This document shows, one piece after another, positions 1-9,021 of a stretch of DNA of 64,000 nt. The notes under the pieces were generated by a model, which saw only the letters and a program-made list of their open reading frames with translations, made no database searches and was not told the DNA's origin. The DNA comes from Bacteroidota bacterium (GTDB lineage Bacteria > Bacteroidota > Rhodothermia > Balneolales > Balneolaceae). Every line of letters begins with the position of its first letter. Within the stretch, counting starts at the first letter, position 1. Made by a program: the position numbers and the translations under genes. Location: positions 1-64,000 of the forward strand of contig JAAAOB010000156.1 in assembly GCA_009909035.1 (NCBI GenBank). Reading direction: 5' to 3'.

Positions 1-86
1 TTCGATCCGATTATTGTAACCTTCAGGCCACGTTCCGTATGTGTACCATCAAAATTGACAGGAATGGATAACTCGGGGTGATTCAT
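1..86 (-). CDS. Possible 5' end of a gene running off the window
   Basis: An ATG on the minus strand at 86 opens a frame that stays open to the window edge (28 codons, beginning MNHPELSIPV). There is too little sequence to recognise a family. It could be the N-terminus of a real gene transcribed leftward or a chance open stretch; no clear Shine-Dalgarno is visible. Confidence 0.3.
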   Translation of the reverse strand, partial: MNHPELSIPVNFDGTHTERGLKVTIIGS

Positions 87-410
87 GGGTGTGAGATGAC
101 CTGTTCACCGTCCCTCTTTTAGTGCAGTCGGCGAATTGCAAGCAGCTAAACAAAACATAAGAAAGAAAACAGGAACAGTTTTTTCATTAATCCTTGTGAT
201 TTAGGTCAAGGGGAAAAAGCGGGTTGAACCATGGTTGTACTTTAGGTGCGGCAAATATAGATAAGTGGGAAATTTAAGGCGAAAGTCCCGGCACTTCGGA
301 TATACAATTGGTGAGCTGAACCGTGTAGCAGCGGAAGAACTGTGGACATTGCAGGTCTGGTATGTTAAGGTGCTACGTGCATATAAATATCTTTCTCTTA
401 ATCGTAAAAG
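87..410. other. Gene-poor spacer
   Basis: About 320 bases without a convincing gene. The plus-strand ORF at 265-546 overlaps the VOC gene antisense and has no recognisable composition. No terminator or promoter was identified. Confidence 0.5.
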
Positions 411-782
411 TTATTCTGATAGTGATTCATTGAACCTCAGCAAATTCCCAAACGGATCTTCAATTTCCAATTGTAATGTATGCCAATCCGTTATTGAAAC
501 ATCGGGAATAGACCCGGGTTTATCTTTTCCTTTTAGTTCTTCATGAAATGTCTCAATCCCTGTCGTATCGACAAATGTTACGGATCCCGTTCGGAATCTC
601 TTGTTTTCGGAAAGGTGTAAAACCAACTCGTTTCTTGAAATCTGCATGTATACAGGGTCTGAGGGAGCAAAACGATGTTCCCAGTCGATAGTAAACCCAA
701 GGAAGTCAATATAGAACTCGACAGCTTCATTATAATTGAAAATCCTGAAAGTCGGTATTCCTTTAAATTCAATTTGGCTCAT
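411..782 (-). CDS. VOC (glyoxalase/bleomycin-resistance) superfamily protein
   Basis: A small single-domain protein of about 123 residues from the preferred start. The opening (GIPTFRIFNYNEAVEFYIDF) matches the first beta-alpha-beta unit of the vicinal oxygen chelate fold. The end (LEIEDPFGNLLRF) matches its usual last strand, D-P-[FD]-G-N. Family members bind a metal or act as sequestering or glyoxalase-like proteins; the substrate cannot be told. The ORF track start at 851 adds 23 residues without family resemblance, so the internal ATG at 782 is preferred, although no strong RBS decides it. It stands alone in a region with decayed genes. Confidence 0.75.
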   Translation of the reverse strand: MSQIEFKGIPTFRIFNYNEAVEFYIDFLGFTIDWEHRFAPSDPVYMQISRNELVLHLSENKRFRTGSVTFVDTTGIETFHEELKGKDKPGSIPDVSITDWHTLQLEIEDPFGNLLRFNESLSE

Positions 783-880
783 AATCTTTGGTTGAAAAGT
801 ATCGGTCCTGTAAAGTACCGGCACCATTTCAGATTGTTGATAAATGTCCAATTCCTAAAGCTATCACAGAATTTTAAAAA

Positions 881-1030
881 AGCAAGGCGATGTCCGGTTG
901 AGTTGTTTGATATTATTTATGGCCTCCTCCCGGAATCGTAGATTACAGTTCTGCAAAATTCATAATAAACCCAAGAGCCTGCCGGGCATTAACGACCCAG
1001 CGTTTAAACGATACGGGGATTATAATTTGA
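881..1030. repeat. attC-like / cassette-junction repeat D (split)
   Basis: Two blocks in this otherwise gene-free stretch recur around 10.5-10.6 kb. The block AGCAAGGCGATGTCCGGTTG at 881 resembles AGCAAGGCGGTGTCCGCGTT at 10571. The block from 989 (TTAACGACCCAGCGTTTAAA) aligns with that at 10486 and both continue into GGGATTATAA. The small ORF at 898-1140 merely crosses these repeats. The blocks look like degraded junctions of inserted units; whether they are true integron attC sites is inference. Confidence 0.45.
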
Positions 1031-1195
1031 TTGAAGTAGCGAAATTACTACCCGGAAATCAAGTTTCCATCGCACCCCGTCTGCGCCTGTGCCGACATAT
1101 TTGTAGATGGTCTGAATTAAAACGACTGGTTTTGAATTGATTGCCTTTCGGGTTTTAAGTTTTTTTCTAACTGGCATTACAGTTATATATATTTT

Positions 1196-1633
1196 TCAGC
1201 TTAAGACAACAATCTTCTTTGGATAGTTACTCCAAAACCATTTGGGCTGATTGTTTGGGTAGAACATTTCAATTTCAAATGTTTCTCTTACGGCATCAGC
1301 GCTGTTCTTGCCAAAAGCGATTGCGGGCGTAACCGGCGGCACATCCATTGCTAACGAGGGCACAAACTCAGCCACTCCTTCACGAATAGCGATTGAGAGT
1401 AAACTGTGCACCTGGGGCTTTTGCTGGGTATGAATATATTCGTGAACATTCAATAAGACTACATGATCGATCGGGTTGGTGCTGAAGAAAGATATCAGCC
1501 ACTCTCTGGTTCTGCCCTCAAATTCAGAGATATCGGTTTGACTGTCGGCCATCGCCAATTCACTACCGATCAGAACAGAACTGTCTAATGCCGTCACCAT
1601 TAAATAAAAGGTATCTACATATAGATCATTTGT
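1196..1633 (-). pseudogene. Fragment of a GldB-related putative zinc metallopeptidase
   Basis: The open frame contains the motif HEYIH (HExxH), then HTQQK and EGVAEFV, the order seen in GldB-related/DUF2268-like putative zinc peptidases of Bacteroidota. The preceding LIGSELAM also fits the family. The expected N-terminal part is missing: the frame closes at a stop just upstream of 1633. The C-terminus stops at WFWSNYPKKIVVLS, where relatives continue with a further conserved region. I therefore read it as a remnant lacking both ends. The ATG at 1600 is the first available start. It sits between a possible cassette-junction repeat and the S41 gene. Confidence 0.55.
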
Positions 1634-1702
1634 GTTCGATATTTCATCTTACAGTTGAATAACAAATGGGTCATTTCAAGTATCGCTGCTAAAAATCAGC
1701 GA

Positions 1703-3304
1703 TCAATGCTTGATCAGTGACTTCACTTTCTCAATATAGGGATCCTTCTGAAAAGCGATATCTTTCTGGTCAATCTCGACCCAAACGTCCGGGGGTAAAT
1801 ATCCATCTTCAGCATCCTCTCCATAGCTCGTAAACTTCAGCGGAATATCAATTTCAAACTGAGAATTCGGAAGGTAGAGAAAGAGGTAGCTTCCTCCATT
1901 GATTCCTTCCCTGTTTCCGCCTGAAGGCTGACCAACGTATGTTCCAAGATTTTCTTTTTGGATGGTGTTCAGTAATGAAAACGTTGACGATACATTTGAC
2001 TGATTTCCCAAGATGTATAGCTTACCAGAAAAATGGTTCCCGGAGGGTTGAATCGGCTCGCATCCGCCCTCCAACAACTCAGAGAAGCGGCTGTTGTAAG
2101 GGCGTGTATACGTTTCAGGGAGCCCTTCGAAAATAATTTCATCCCGGGTTTGAACATAGTTACGGTAGCTTGAATCTGCTTGTGTCGTTACGACCAACTC
2201 TTTCCTGTTTTCACTACATGGAATAGGTTCCTCTGATAAGTGAGAGAGCAGCAGATATCTGTTCTCCGAAAGTCCGCCCCCATTTCCCCGAATATCGATC
2301 ACAAGATTTTCGACTCCGTTTTGATTGACCATAGTAAATACAGAATCATAAAATTGAGCTGCATCAAAATTCTCAAATCTCCAGGTGGCGAAGGTTCCAA
2401 GTTTTAGTATTGCCATCTCTTCCTGCATGTCCAACGACCAGGTCTCTTTACCGGTTGGGACTGGCCCATAGGTTGATGTCATGATCTTCATCCGTTCCGT
2501 TCTGGATAAGGCCGGTTGTCTGTGCCTGATAATTTCATCCGATCCGTAATTTTGTACGGTCACCTCAAATATTTCTTCCTGCATGGGAAAGAAAAGAGGG
2601 AAGTAGAAGTCGAAAAAATTATAATCCCTTTCACCAAATGCCGTGAGCTCGAGAAGCTTATCCTTCGCCTGTACATTGGATCCGTCGACTTTGGCGACGG
2701 TATAGAGGCTGTCTAAAATGGAAGAAGCTGAAAAACCATTGATGGATATAATTTCAGCACCGGTCATTATGTCGTTGTTATTCGAGGCGTTTTTTGTGAT
2801 ATAGAGCCTTCTATCATCGATTACGAAACCGAATGGGAGATAGATATTACCACCAAAGAGACGGTCGCGAATCTCTTCTTTCATATTCCAGGGATTGAGA
2901 TAGGTATGGCCACACCGAACCTTTTCCGTGAACTGCGCCACATGCTTCATAAATTCGGCCTCGGTCATGTCCTGACTCAGCTTGGTGAAAAATGTCTGAA
3001 AATGAGCTTCAAACTCTTTTTCCGTGTTGTATCGATAAATGTCGGGGTGCACATCCAGCATTACTTTTTTGAGAAGCAGGGCATCTTCCTGTAGATCTAC
3101 AGCAGATAGCAGCTTTCCTTTCACGATGCTGTTCTGATAATCCCCCGTTTTTGGAGCAGGTGACATCAAACCCCAACTCTTTGAGAAGTCCTTATTCGCG
3201 CCAAAGTTCAAATCAGGTTGTAACAGGCTGCCAAAGTCGCTTAAAAGTGAAAATGTGAAGGTTACAAATAGGATAATGGTACAGGCGGTTTTAATAAGTG
3301 TCAT
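1703..3304 (-). CDS. S41 family (C-terminal-processing-like) peptidase, secreted
   Basis: A 533-residue protein with an N-terminal hydrophobic segment (about residues 5-25) acting as signal peptide or anchor. A PDZ-like stretch lies around 185-215 (GAEIISINGFSASSIL). The S41 core includes LVIDIRGNGGGLS and the putative nucleophile region GNQSNVSSTFSLL. The tail ends in YLPPDVWVEID, as in many Bacteroidota S41 proteins. Where CtpA has the catalytic Lys motif (GExTFGKG), this protein reads VGQPSGG, so the classical Ser-Lys dyad is not evident. It lies 120 bp downstream of the AraC-type regulator on the same strand, and repeats in that gap may be operators. Substrate unknown; likely periplasmic. 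Confidence 0.85.
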   Translation of the reverse strand: MTLIKTACTIILFVTFTFSLLSDFGSLLQPDLNFGANKDFSKSWGLMSPAPKTGDYQNSIVKGKLLSAVDLQEDALLLKKVMLDVHPDIYRYNTEKEFEAHFQTFFTKLSQDMTEAEFMKHVAQFTEKVRCGHTYLNPWNMKEEIRDRLFGGNIYLPFGFVIDDRRLYITKNASNNNDIMTGAEIISINGFSASSILDSLYTVAKVDGSNVQAKDKLLELTAFGERDYNFFDFYFPLFFPMQEEIFEVTVQNYGSDEIIRHRQPALSRTERMKIMTSTYGPVPTGKETWSLDMQEEMAILKLGTFATWRFENFDAAQFYDSVFTMVNQNGVENLVIDIRGNGGGLSENRYLLLSHLSEEPIPCSENRKELVVTTQADSSYRNYVQTRDEIIFEGLPETYTRPYNSRFSELLEGGCEPIQPSGNHFSGKLYILGNQSNVSSTFSLLNTIQKENLGTYVGQPSGGNREGINGGSYLFLYLPNSQFEIDIPLKFTSYGEDAEDGYLPPDVWVEIDQKDIAFQKDPYIEKVKSLIKH

Positions 3305-3362
3305 AACATTTGGATTGATTTAAAAGATCTGCCTGAAAGTCTTAAATCGATCACTCAAGATC

Positions 3363-3414
3363 GTCTCAAGGGAGATTTGAGACCCGGAATAGTAGTGTCA
3401 GGGAGATTTGAGAC
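3363..3414. promoter_or_regulatory. Direct and inverted repeats upstream of the S41 gene
   Basis: GGGAGATTTGAGAC occurs twice (3370-3383 and 3401-3414), 31 bp start to start. The first copy is also the right arm of a perfect 7-bp inverted repeat, GTCTCAA-N7-TTGAGAC (3363-3383). The repeats lie between the AraC-type regulator and the S41 peptidase. Near three-turn direct repeats are a common AraC-family operator layout, so these are candidate binding sites, not proven ones. Confidence 0.4.
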
Positions 3415-3423
3415 GTGCGGAAT

Positions 3424-4566
3424 CTATGCCTGTTTTTCTACAAACTGCTTGGGAGTGAGTCCGGTATGTGCCTTAAATACGCGGTAAAACGTAGCTTTTG
3501 AATTGAACCTGGCATCCAGGGCAATGCTCAGAAAGGTGTGGTTTGTACAATCCGGATCAAGTAACCGTTTTTTTACCTCTTCAACCCTTAACTCATTTAT
3601 ATACTCATTGAAGTTCAGCTGTTTGCCCTCATTGATGATAAATGAAATTTTATTAGCGGTCGTATTCAGATCTCCGGCTAACACATCTAAGCTGAAATCG
3701 GGGTTTAAATAAGGTTTATTTTCCAGAACGTACGCGTCCAGTAATTTTAATTGATCTTTGAGATTATCATCTGTCAGATGATAACGCTCCTTTCGTTTTG
3801 GCCTGGAAGAAGGCAACAGCTCAGGTTTCGCGTTCTGAAAACCATTGAAAGAAACCCAGTACCATGCGAGTACCTTGCTCACATCAAGCAGGAAAGAAGC
3901 CCACGTAATATTGTAGATATTGATCTCGTAGAGATTCCAGAGAATAAAATCCAGGATATCATAACCAAACTGGATAGTTATCAATGCAAGAAACAGATAG
4001 AGAAAGCGAAGCAGCCATCTGAATTGATCTGATTTCCACTCCGGGTGACTCGATTGCTTTTCTGTTTTTATGAGTTTGATCGCGGCATAGATATAGGCGA
4101 AGAATGTTAGAACGAACAGAGCACTTTCCAGATCCCCATACCAGACGCTGATCACGTTTTGCCACATCCAGTTTTTAAACTCATATTCTCTGAAACCGAT
4201 TGAGAAATAGAAGAGCGCCTGAAGAATCGGTAAAATGGCGTGCAGAAGGTGAGTCTTACGAATTTGAAAGCTCGGATGAATCTTTGTTCGAACGTAAAAA
4301 TAGGTTAGAGGGCCAAATGATAGGGTATAATGGAGAGGAATGAAATAGAGGTGCTTAAACTGTGAATAGATACCGGCGTTAGCGAAGAGACTGTTCAGAA
4401 GCGTAAACGATCCCAGAATAAGGAGAGCCCCCAAAAAGATATTGGATCGGGTCCTCTGTTTTCTAAAAAGGAGGTGTAATCCAAAAAATAAGCTGGTAAG
4501 AACGGCTCCGGCCGTAAAAAATAGGGTAACTAAACTGTCCAATTGAAACTCTACGCTCATAATCAT
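3424..4566 (-). CDS. AraC-family regulator with N-terminal 7TM domain
   Basis: Of 380 residues, the first ~240 form about seven hydrophobic helices (beginning VTLFFTAGAVLTSLFFGLHL). A cytoplasmic linker follows, then a C-terminal AraC helix-turn-helix from about 275. It includes FSLDVLAGDLNTTANKISFI, FNEYINELRVEEVKKRL and the second HTH ending FKAHTGLTPKQFVE. Membrane-embedded AraC regulators of this build are common in Bacteroidota and are thought to sense an envelope or extracellular cue. The start could be 4566 or the second Met at 4560. The S41 peptidase immediately downstream is the probable partner or target. Confidence 0.88.
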   Translation of the reverse strand: MIMSVEFQLDSLVTLFFTAGAVLTSLFFGLHLLFRKQRTRSNIFLGALLILGSFTLLNSLFANAGIYSQFKHLYFIPLHYTLSFGPLTYFYVRTKIHPSFQIRKTHLLHAILPILQALFYFSIGFREYEFKNWMWQNVISVWYGDLESALFVLTFFAYIYAAIKLIKTEKQSSHPEWKSDQFRWLLRFLYLFLALITIQFGYDILDFILWNLYEINIYNITWASFLLDVSKVLAWYWVSFNGFQNAKPELLPSSRPKRKERYHLTDDNLKDQLKLLDAYVLENKPYLNPDFSLDVLAGDLNTTANKISFIINEGKQLNFNEYINELRVEEVKKRLLDPDCTNHTFLSIALDARFNSKATFYRVFKAHTGLTPKQFVEKQA

Positions 4567-4888
4567 GAGTATAAATGTTATCGGGGAAAAACGATCAGAA
4601 TGATTATGATCTGTTTAGAGGGTTTGGGTAGAACTTTATAACGACATTGCGCATAAGGTGCGCACGAATGAATGTTGAGTTGTTAAATAATGATTGGAGA
4701 GCTAAAAAGCCAAAAGGTGGCAAAACCAGGCGAGGTGCGTCACCTTACTGCGCGGGTTATAAAATCCCAAATTTCAGAGTATTACCTGAAATTTTTAAAA
4801 CAAAAAATAGTCTAAAAAACTGGAATTAAAATTTTTCTTAGTATAGGAAAGTAGAATACATAACTATGATAACATATAAACGAAAGAT
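4567..4888. other. Intergenic spacer with an attC-like hairpin
   Basis: No gene is supported; the 60-codon ORF at 4647 has no family-like features. It holds the attC-like site described separately and AT-rich sequence before the sigma-54 activator gene. Confidence 0.5.
4637..4686. repeat. attC-like hairpin E
   Basis: TATAACGACATT at the left and AATGTTGAGTTGTTA at the right form an imperfect palindrome (TAAC...GTTA ends, ACATT/AATGT inside). Between them is GCGCATAAGGTGCGC, itself a perfect short hairpin. A TTGAGTTGTT arm also occurs in the repeat at 898-907. This layout is what integron attC sites look like. No integrase gene is visible in the window. Confidence 0.45.
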
Positions 4889-6430
4889 ATGGAATCCGAT
4901 CACGATGTGGCGAAGGAGCGAGACCAGTTAAAATTGTTGTTGGATGTTAGCAGACAAGTGATCAACAACTTCGATGTTGAGAATCTCTGCCACATCATCT
5001 TGGAAAACCTTCGGAAGGTAATGGACTGTGATCACTCGGCACTGTTTTTACCAGATAAAGATCCTGATTATCTTTTTCTCTATTCATACGATTTCCCGGA
5101 ATCAAAAGGGATTATCGAAATTGGTAAAAAATTGCCGATGGAAGGATCCAACTCAGGGAAAGCTTATCGATCAGGCGAAATCGTCTTAACCAACCATCTT
5201 GACTTAAGCGAGATAAATAATACAGTAAGGGAAATTGTTGAAATTGAGAAGCTACATGCAAGTTGCTTTTTGCCACTCATAAATAATGATGAGAAGATAG
5301 GCGTTCTGCATGTAGCACGGAAAAATTTGGAACCCTATGATGAAAATGAAATAAACTTTCTTCGGAAAATTGCAGATCAAACAGCAGTTGCATTGTCTAC
5401 TGCGCTGGATATTCAACGAGTCAAAGAATCAGAAGAACGACTGCATAAGGAGAAGACCTATCTGGAAGATGAGCTTACGTCATCACTTCACTTCGGGGAA
5501 ATAATCGGCAAAAGTAAAAAACTGAAATCTGTAATTGAGCAAATCAAAGCAGTAGCACCGACGGATTCAACAGTATTAATACAGGGGGAGACCGGAACTG
5601 GAAAGGAACTTGTTGCCAGAGCTATACATAACAGCAGCAAGAGAAAAGACAAGAGCTTCGTGAAATTAAACTGCGCAGCTATTCCGCGGGGATTGCTGGA
5701 AAGTGAGCTTTTTGGCCATGAAAAAGGCGCCTTCACCGGAGCCATCGATAAAAAAATCGGCCGTTTTGAAGTAGCCGACGGCGGTACGCTATTTCTTGAT
5801 GAAATCGGGGATATTCCACCAGAGCTTCAACCAAAGCTTCTTCGTGTACTACAGAGCCAAGAGTTCGAGAGACTTGGAAGCACGAAAACAATTAGTGTTG
5901 ACGTAAGATTGGTGGCAGCTACAAACAAGGATCTTGAGGGACTTGTTGAGCAAGAGCAATTTCGGAGCGATTTGTTCTATCGTATTAATGTATTCCCTGT
6001 TGAACTTCCTCCGCTTAGGAAGCGAACGGAAGATATTCCTTTACTTTGCAGCCACTTTGCAAAGATCTACTCCAAGAAAATGAAGAAGGAAATCAAAGAG
6101 ATTCCTGATACTGTAATCCAAAAACTAAAGGATTACGCCTGGCCTGGCAACATCAGAGAGCTTCAAAACGTCATAGAACGAGCAGTCATCCTTATGAAAG
6201 ACGGGACCTTAACACCTGTTGTCCCTGAGATACAGCATACTGATAAGATGCAAAATTCAACCGTTACTGACCTTGAAGAGGTTCAGCGAGAGCACATCAA
6301 GAACATTCTTCGAAAGACTAACGGTGTTGTTGGCGGGCCGGATGGTGCTGCCAAATTGCTCGGTCTGAAAAGGTCCACGCTACGTTCTCGGATGAAAAAA
6401 TTGGGTATTTCCCGAGACGATCTGGGCTAA
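4889..6430 (+). CDS. Sigma-54-dependent transcriptional activator with GAF sensor domain
   Basis: A 513-residue activator with a GAF domain at about 10-170 and a charged linker to ~205. The AAA+ sigma-54 interaction domain has Walker A GETGTGKE near 232, the loop GAFTGA near 280 and Walker B FLDEIGD near 302. A Fis-type HTH closes the protein (AAKLLGLKRSTLRSRMKKLG). No receiver domain is present, so control is probably by a small ligand or redox signal sensed by GAF, as in FhlA/NorR-type activators. The target operon is not identifiable; the genes downstream on the same strand are candidates but I saw no clear -24/-12 promoter there. Confidence 0.92.
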   Translation: MESDHDVAKERDQLKLLLDVSRQVINNFDVENLCHIILENLRKVMDCDHSALFLPDKDPDYLFLYSYDFPESKGIIEIGKKLPMEGSNSGKAYRSGEIVLTNHLDLSEINNTVREIVEIEKLHASCFLPLINNDEKIGVLHVARKNLEPYDENEINFLRKIADQTAVALSTALDIQRVKESEERLHKEKTYLEDELTSSLHFGEIIGKSKKLKSVIEQIKAVAPTDSTVLIQGETGTGKELVARAIHNSSKRKDKSFVKLNCAAIPRGLLESELFGHEKGAFTGAIDKKIGRFEVADGGTLFLDEIGDIPPELQPKLLRVLQSQEFERLGSTKTISVDVRLVAATNKDLEGLVEQEQFRSDLFYRINVFPVELPPLRKRTEDIPLLCSHFAKIYSKKMKKEIKEIPDTVIQKLKDYAWPGNIRELQNVIERAVILMKDGTLTPVVPEIQHTDKMQNSTVTDLEEVQREHIKNILRKTNGVVGGPDGAAKLLGLKRSTLRSRMKKLGISRDDLG

Positions 6431-6733
6431 TGTAGGTTTTGGGCATTCCCTTATAATCAAACTTGATCTGATAATCAGCCTTTCGTAGAACGAAAAGAGA
6501 GCTACCTTGCGGTGTAATACCACCATCGGAGGTGATATATCGCCGCTGTCTTCATTTCATATTCTGTCGTTTTTAAAAAGTATTAATCCTTTAAATGGCT
6601 GCATACTAATGCTTTAGCTATTATTCGCATCTCTTTTACGCTTCCCTGGCATGCATGTTGTCCCTCTATATATCGAGATGGTAACGAATAGACCATTTCA
6701 ATTAATCTAAAACTCAAAATGAGGAACAGAAAT
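6431..6733. other. Spacer before the small beta-rich protein gene
   Basis: About 300 bases with no gene and no confident terminator. The region is AT-rich near 6580-6700 and probably carries the promoter of the following two-gene unit. Confidence 0.4.
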
Positions 6734-7033
6734 ATGAAAATATCAGGTGAATATTCAGTAACGGTAGATACACCAATTGGCCAGCAGGAAGGTTCATTAA
6801 CGCTTAAAGAAGAAAATGGATCGCTGAGTGGAACGCTTAAAAATTCCAAAGGAACCTTCGACTTTTCGGATGGCACCGTCGATGGCAGTGAGGTTCATTT
6901 CACTACAAAGATCAAAACGCCGATGGGTCGGTTGAAAGCTAAGGTATCTGGTAAAGTGGATGGCGACAAGTTCAAGGGTAAGGCAAAGCTCCCGCTGGGC
7001 TCTGCTGACATCACAGGAATAAGAAAAAATTAA
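6734..7033 (+). CDS. Small conserved beta-rich protein of unknown function
   Basis: A 99-residue protein of alternating beta strands with repeated G-x-L/V-x-G turns (SLSGTLKN, DGTVDGSEV, GKVDGDKFKGKAK). It fits a small lipocalin- or barrel-like fold. It has no signal peptide and no cysteine. I recognise a family of such small proteins (core T-P-[IM]-G then GTVDG) but know no function. Start: the ATG at 6734 is preferred over 6719 because AGGA lies 8 nt upstream of it, inside the longer ORF. It ends 18 bp before the M24 gene and is probably co-transcribed with it. Confidence 0.7.
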   Translation: MKISGEYSVTVDTPIGQQEGSLTLKEENGSLSGTLKNSKGTFDFSDGTVDGSEVHFTTKIKTPMGRLKAKVSGKVDGDKFKGKAKLPLGSADITGIRKN

Positions 7034-7051
7034 ATATAGGAGGATAATATT

Positions 7052-8308
7052 ATGTTGATAAGAGAAGACTTAGAAGTTCCAACATTTTCGTTAGCAGAGC
7101 GAGATCGACGGTGGAATATTGCAAATGAACTTATGGAAGAGGAAGGGCTCGATGCGTTAATAGTTTATGGGGATAGAGAGGGATCAGCTCCGGCGACTTT
7201 TGCACCTGATACCTTCTTTACAAATGAGCGACCCGGTTCCATTGTCATTTTTCCCAAAAATAAAGAACCGATTGCAGTCGTGTTTCTTACCACCGTTGTA
7301 GAAGATCACATACAGGCGGGGTATACCAATTCCCAGGGATGGATTAAAGCCGAAAACATGTATGTGGGCAAAATGGGAGCGAATGTAGTTCAAGTTCTGG
7401 AAAGCCGTGGGCTTGAAGACTCCTCTTTTGGAGTCATTGGGCTGGATGCGTATCCACCATTCTATTTTGATGGGGCCATGCCCTACAATACCTGGCAAAC
7501 CATCACCGAACAGTTGCCAGAAGCAAGCTTCAAAAAAGTAGGTAACCGGTTCTTTGAACTTACAGCTGTAAAAAGTGAGGAAGAACTCGAGGTTTTAAAA
7601 TGGTCGGCAAATGTAGGGGAAAAAATGTGTCAGGCCATGCTTGAGGCTACGGAACCCGGCGTGCGGGAAAATGAGATTTACGCTGCGGCCGTGGCGGCAT
7701 GCTCAAAGAATCTCGGCTATACGGCCGAAATACTATTGGGCTCTGGACCGGAGTTTGTTGGCTGGGGACCGCCTGCCTGGAATTATCGCCCGGAAGAACC
7801 ACGCGTCATCCAGGAGGGAGATGTGGTACTGGCTGAAGTGTTCTCTTCCTTCGGGATGCTGGAAACGCAGCACCAACCGGCGATAGCGGTGGGAGATGTG
7901 CATCCGGACTTTGAAAAAGCTGCTACTGTAGCCCGACAATCCTATGAAAATGGAGTAGACCTTCTAAAAGCCGGCACTACATTTGGTGAAGTGGTTCAGG
8001 CCATGAACAAACCTATGCAAGAAGTGAATGCCTGGCATGTTCACCCGCTGATACACTCCATCAGTCCCTATGGATTAATCGGCGTTGGTGATAAACTGGC
8101 CGATTTGCCGGAGGCCAAGAACTATGGACAGATCCTGCAAATTCCATCTATTGGCTTGGATACCGAATTAAAATCGGGAATGGTATTCGCCTTTGAACCC
8201 AACTGTGCGTTAGGAAAAAGGGTCATAAATTTAGGTGGAACGGTTGTCGTTGGCGAAGAAGGGGGCATCGAACTGAATGAAAATTCGACCCATTTGATGC
8301 GGGGCTAA
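7052..8308 (+). CDS. M24-family pita-bread protein with divergent metal site
   Basis: A 418-residue protein with a creatinase-N-like domain (about 1-170) and an aminopeptidase-P-fold domain (about 175-418). A strong RBS (AGGAGG, 9 nt upstream) fixes the start. By eye, the usual M24 metal ligands are only partly kept. FAFEPN retains one Glu. The first Asp position reads Glu in VLAEVFSSFG, the second reads LETQHQ, and the last Glu position reads LGGTVVVG. This argues for a non-peptidase member of the fold (creatinase itself needs no metal) or an altered metal site. It is co-directional with and close to the small beta-rich protein gene. Substrate unknown. Confidence 0.8.
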   Translation: MLIREDLEVPTFSLAERDRRWNIANELMEEEGLDALIVYGDREGSAPATFAPDTFFTNERPGSIVIFPKNKEPIAVVFLTTVVEDHIQAGYTNSQGWIKAENMYVGKMGANVVQVLESRGLEDSSFGVIGLDAYPPFYFDGAMPYNTWQTITEQLPEASFKKVGNRFFELTAVKSEEELEVLKWSANVGEKMCQAMLEATEPGVRENEIYAAAVAACSKNLGYTAEILLGSGPEFVGWGPPAWNYRPEEPRVIQEGDVVLAEVFSSFGMLETQHQPAIAVGDVHPDFEKAATVARQSYENGVDLLKAGTTFGEVVQAMNKPMQEVNAWHVHPLIHSISPYGLIGVGDKLADLPEAKNYGQILQIPSIGLDTELKSGMVFAFEPNCALGKRVINLGGTVVVGEEGGIELNENSTHLMRG

Positions 8309-8480
8309 ATCTTGGCAATCAATCTATAAATCACTGAGAGCACTTTATACAATTCTGGTAACCGTCACGAATGAGCAATTCTCGGTAAACAAGTGAAGGA
8401 TATAGTGTTCTCAGAAATTAACTATTCCCGTCGACGAAGTTTTTACTATATCACAATCTATCATTCAAAATGGAATTATT

Positions 8481-8993
8481 ATGCAAACCAATCAATCACA
8501 AGTCTACTTTGGAAAAAGTGGAATTACGATTTTCAAACTAATAAGAGCTTGTATAGCGGGAGCCATAGCTTTTGTGGCAGCTAATGTCGTTAGTAACCTA
8601 TTGTTTTTTCATATTGGCAAACCCATTCTTTTTGATCCAGATTTGCAGAGTGAGAAAGTAATGGCAGTTTTGTTCGAGATGGAACCTTTGCCGTTGATGT
8701 TTAGCAATGGTCCTCTCTACATGGCGATTGCCGCAGTTATTGGTGTTGTGCACGGCTTAGTCTTTATGTATATCGAACCATCGTTAGGCAAAAATAAACT
8801 CAAGCGAGGTGTCGCATTTGGTGCAATATTATGGGCGCTGATGGCCTTATACTTTGAGTTCCACACGCCGTTCAACATGTTCCATGAGCCGGTCATATTG
8901 GTTCTGCTCGAATTGCTATTCTGGATTGCTGTTCTTTTAGTGGAAGGGTTACTTATTTCTTGGATTTATGGAAAAAGTAGATCTGCTTTATAA
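8481..8993 (+). CDS. Four-helix membrane protein of unknown function
   Basis: A 170-residue protein with four hydrophobic segments, roughly at 20-45, 75-97, 108-125 and 133-162. A loop after the first carries FDPDLQSEKVMAVLFEMEPL. No catalytic motif is visible. Similar small membrane proteins are widespread as hypothetical proteins. It stands alone between the M24 gene and the convergent Doc toxin gene. The ORF starting at 8393 overlaps it in another frame and is not supported. Confidence 0.7.
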   Translation: MQTNQSQVYFGKSGITIFKLIRACIAGAIAFVAANVVSNLLFFHIGKPILFDPDLQSEKVMAVLFEMEPLPLMFSNGPLYMAIAAVIGVVHGLVFMYIEPSLGKNKLKRGVAFGAILWALMALYFEFHTPFNMFHEPVILVLLELLFWIAVLLVEGLLISWIYGKSRSAL

Positions 8994-9021
8994 AGCAATT
9001 TTACCCATGTTCGATGGGAAG

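Noticed and set aside
898-1140. 80-codon plus-strand ORF
   Set aside because: Crosses the attC-like repeat blocks, which recur elsewhere in other frames; no protein-like composition.
4647-4829. 60-codon plus-strand ORF
   Set aside because: Starts inside the attC-like hairpin and lacks any family feature.
8393-8584. 63-codon plus-strand ORF
   Set aside because: Overlaps the start of the four-helix membrane protein in another frame with implausible composition.
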